Assembly (NCBI GenBank): GCA_937124525.1
Contig: CAKZLA010000519.1
Coordinates: 1 to 17,864, forward strand
Length of the DNA stretch: 17,864 nucleotides
Source: an uncultured Desulfobacterium sp.
GTDB lineage: Bacteria > Desulfobacterota > Desulfobacteria > Desulfobacterales > Desulfobacteraceae
Direction of reading: 5' to 3'
The notes under the pieces are model-generated. The model saw only the letters and a program-made list of their open reading frames with translations, was not told the DNA's origin and made no database searches. A program made the translations under genes and the position numbers. This document shows positions 15,908 through 17,864 of this stretch, piece by piece (position 1 is the stretch's first letter; each line of letters starts with the position of its first letter).

Positions 15908-17539
15908 ATGGAAAATTATAAAATAGTACTGTTTTTATGCAACTGGGGTCCCCACGGGGCTTTCCAGGCCCTCCAGGAAGATGGCTACAAAATTCCCGGA
16001 GAAATCAAGATGATTCGTATTCCCTGCACAGGCAGGATCAGCAAGGCATTGTTGTTCAAAGCCTTTGAAATGGGTGCCGACGGGGTGGCCCTGGCAGGGT
16101 GTGCGCCGGGGACCTGCCGATATGGCAGTGGAACAGACAATGCCATTAAAAACACCGAAGATACAAGGGAGATCATAGAGGTGCTGGGCCTTGGCAGGGA
16201 CAGGTTGCGCCTTGCCACCTTTCTGCCCGATGATGTTGATCCCATGAAGGAATTTCTGGCCGACTTTGTTTCAGATATAAAAGCCCTTGGCAAGAGCCCC
16301 ATTGTCAGCGCTGCACCCGGAGGTGACTTCCCTGAAAAGGCCTTTGCTGAATCCGGGCAGGAACTTCTTGTCATGGCACCCGCCACCACCAAGGAGACCA
16401 TCCGAAAGATCATTTTAAAGCACGATGCCTACGCCTGTCAGGATTGCGGCAAATGTACATCCTCCTGCCCCCTGGCCCTGTGCGGCAAGGATTTTTCCCC
16501 CCGCACCCTGGTGGGCAGTCTCATCGCAGGGCAGCTGGATTCCGAGAATGTTAAAAACAATATCTGGTCCTGCCTCACCTGCGGCACCTGTTATGAACGA
16601 TGCCCCTCCGAGGTGAATTTTCCCCTCCTGATCCAGGATCTCAGAAGTGTTCTTTTTAATCGCAAAGAGAGTCACCAGACCCATGGCGGTTTTTTCCACT
16701 CTCTCATGCGGTCCATGACAAGCCCCGGTCTCCAGCAAAAGCGGTGGGGTGATATTCCTTCCAGCATTAAAACAGACCCAGAGAGCAAAACGCTTTTTTA
16801 TGGGGGATGTGCACCCTATTTTGACCTGTTTTTCAGGAATCACCAGCAGGTGAAAAATGCCAAAGTTCTCAACGATGCCTTGCGGTTGTTGAACTTTTTT
16901 GATGTCACTCCCCGTATCCTTGACAACGAGCGATGCTGCGGACACGATCTTCTCTGGTCCGGAGACCGGGATAATTTTATTAAAATTGCAAAACTCAACA
17001 GCGATTATCTCAACTCCCTTGGCATTGAAGAGATGATAACGGCCTGCCCTGAATGCTACAAAACCTTTGTTCAGACCTACAAAGAAAACGGTATTGAGCT
17101 AAACTTCAAGGTGACCCATCTCTACGAATTTCTGGATGCGGAACTGGAAAGGGGGGCCGTGACCATTGAAAATCCGGATATCAACTTTACCTACCAGGAT
17201 TCATGCCGGTTAAACTCCCTGGAGGCGGTGCGGGATCTGCCGCGAAAATTAATCCGGCGTTTCAGCAAGGGCCATTTTGTGGAGATGCAAAACAACGGCA
17301 ATACAGCATTGTGCTGTGGCAACAGCGCCTGGATCGGGTGTGACGCGTTCAGTAAGGCGCTCCAGGTAAAGCGGCTGGCCCAGGGCAGGAATACCGACAG
17401 CGATGTGATGATCACCTCCTGCGGTAAATGCCGGATTCATTTGGGATGCGCCATGGAAGATCCCTTTGCAGGGGATAAACTAAAGATGGAATTAGTGGAT
17501 TTAACCAGCGTCATTGCCGACCACGTCTGCTGGGAATAA
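15908..17539 (+). CDS. MvhD-HdrC-HdrB fusion: hydrogenase delta-type and heterodisulfide-reductase-type iron-sulfur protein
   Basis: This 543-residue protein joins three modules usually encoded separately. Residues 1-135 are MvhD-like, the electron-transfer protein that links a donor to HdrA (IVLFLCNWG, IRIPCTGRIS, VALAGCAPGTCRYGSG). Two HdrC-type 4Fe-4S motifs follow, CQDCGKCTSSCP (about 177) and CLTCGTCYERCP (about 221). The rest is HdrB/HdrD-like, with two cysteine-rich CCG domains: CCGHDLLWSGD and ACPECY (about 342-381), then CCGNSAW and SCGKC (about 468-507). Such domains hold the non-cubane clusters that reduce disulfide-type substrates. The usual MvhD CNWC is CNWG here, losing one cysteine. 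The ATG at 15908 was chosen because MvhD proteins begin shortly before this core; a GTG at 15860 would add 16 unrelated residues and lacks a ribosome site. A 263-base gap with a large hairpin precedes it; hdrA follows 21 bases later. Confidence 0.88.
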   Translation: MENYKIVLFLCNWGPHGAFQALQEDGYKIPGEIKMIRIPCTGRISKALLFKAFEMGADGVALAGCAPGTCRYGSGTDNAIKNTEDTREIIEVLGLGRDRLRLATFLPDDVDPMKEFLADFVSDIKALGKSPIVSAAPGGDFPEKAFAESGQELLVMAPATTKETIRKIILKHDAYACQDCGKCTSSCPLALCGKDFSPRTLVGSLIAGQLDSENVKNNIWSCLTCGTCYERCPSEVNFPLLIQDLRSVLFNRKESHQTHGGFFHSLMRSMTSPGLQQKRWGDIPSSIKTDPESKTLFYGGCAPYFDLFFRNHQQVKNAKVLNDALRLLNFFDVTPRILDNERCCGHDLLWSGDRDNFIKIAKLNSDYLNSLGIEEMITACPECYKTFVQTYKENGIELNFKVTHLYEFLDAELERGAVTIENPDINFTYQDSCRLNSLEAVRDLPRKLIRRFSKGHFVEMQNNGNTALCCGNSAWIGCDAFSKALQVKRLAQGRNTDSDVMITSCGKCRIHLGCAMEDPFAGDKLKMELVDLTSVIADHVCWE

Positions 17540-17560
17540 TATAAAAAGGAAGCATGATTA

Positions 17561-17864
17561 ATGAAAACCAGCGTAGTAAACCGATCTTCTAAAACAGCGG
17601 AAAGTTTACCAGCCATTGGGGTATATGTCTGCCAATGCGGTCTGAACATTGGAAAAACTGTGGATTGCAAAGGGGTAGCAGAAAAAGTAGCGGCCCTGCC
17701 TGGGGTGGTTCTGGCAAGGGATATCACCTATGCCTGCTCCGAGCCTGGCCAGATGGAAATCCAGGAGGACATAGAAACCCATGGCCTGGACCGGGTGGTG
17801 GTGGCATCTTGTTCCCCACGCCTCCACGAGGCAACCTTTCGCAACATGATGAAACAGGCAGGCC
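17561..17864 (+). CDS. hdrA: HdrA-family flavin/iron-sulfur subunit, N-terminal part (partial)
   Basis: The frame is open to the window edge (101 codons). It encodes the HdrA N-terminal module: IGVYVCQCGLNIGKTVD, ALPGVVLARDITYACSEPGQ, then DRVVVASCSPRLHEATF. Full HdrA carries FAD and several 4Fe-4S clusters and is the site of flavin-based electron bifurcation in heterodisulfide reductase complexes. AAAAGGA lies 10 bases before the ATG at 17561; an ATG at 17554 opens a frame of only 12 codons. It follows the MvhD-HdrCB fusion by 21 bases, so the two products form a natural HdrA-HdrCB-MvhD unit. Whether the downstream part is intact cannot be seen. Confidence 0.93.
   Translation, partial: MKTSVVNRSSKTAESLPAIGVYVCQCGLNIGKTVDCKGVAEKVAALPGVVLARDITYACSEPGQMEIQEDIETHGLDRVVVASCSPRLHEATFRNMMKQAG

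Overview
The window looks like chromosomal DNA from an anaerobic bacterium of the sulfate-reducing Desulfobacterota type (Desulfobacterales-like). That is an inference from the right half: a four-subunit 2-oxoacid:ferredoxin oxidoreductase is followed by HdrA-, HdrBC- and MvhD-type redox proteins, a combination typical of such organisms. No rRNA, tRNA, integrase, IS element or CRISPR array is visible, and nothing fixes the species.

Left half (about 1-8640, minus strand) is a defence module. Read in its own direction it starts with a broken RhuM-Fic gene (8618-7880). Then come a type III restriction subunit Res (7663-4607), a long DNA methyltransferase Mod (4588-1766) and a superfamily 1 helicase with an N-terminal RelE-like domain, which runs off the left edge (1610-1). 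Res and Mod are 18 bases apart and clearly co-transcribed; the helicase follows after 155 bases. The target-recognition part of mod is an AT-rich block inside a GC-richer gene, which suggests a specificity swap.

Right half (about 9028-17864, plus strand) is an energy-metabolism operon: korD, korA, korB, korC, an 1117-residue flavin/iron-sulfur fusion (HdrA-like pieces around an NfnB/GltD-like NAD(P)H module), a 543-residue MvhD-HdrC-HdrB fusion, and the start of a conventional hdrA that runs off the right edge. Together they could oxidise a 2-oxoacid (most likely 2-oxoglutarate) and route the electrons through ferredoxin, NAD(P)(H) and a thiol/disulfide-type acceptor, possibly by flavin-based bifurcation or confurcation. 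The electron path is inference; the gene content is read directly.

Three gaps inside the right-hand operon (9301-9499, 11497-11703, 15645-15907) are unusually long for such a cluster. Each carries repeat or inverted-repeat structure, the strongest being a perfect 18-bp inverted repeat at 15685-15763. The 385-base gap between the two halves holds only weak candidate promoters and a small dyad.
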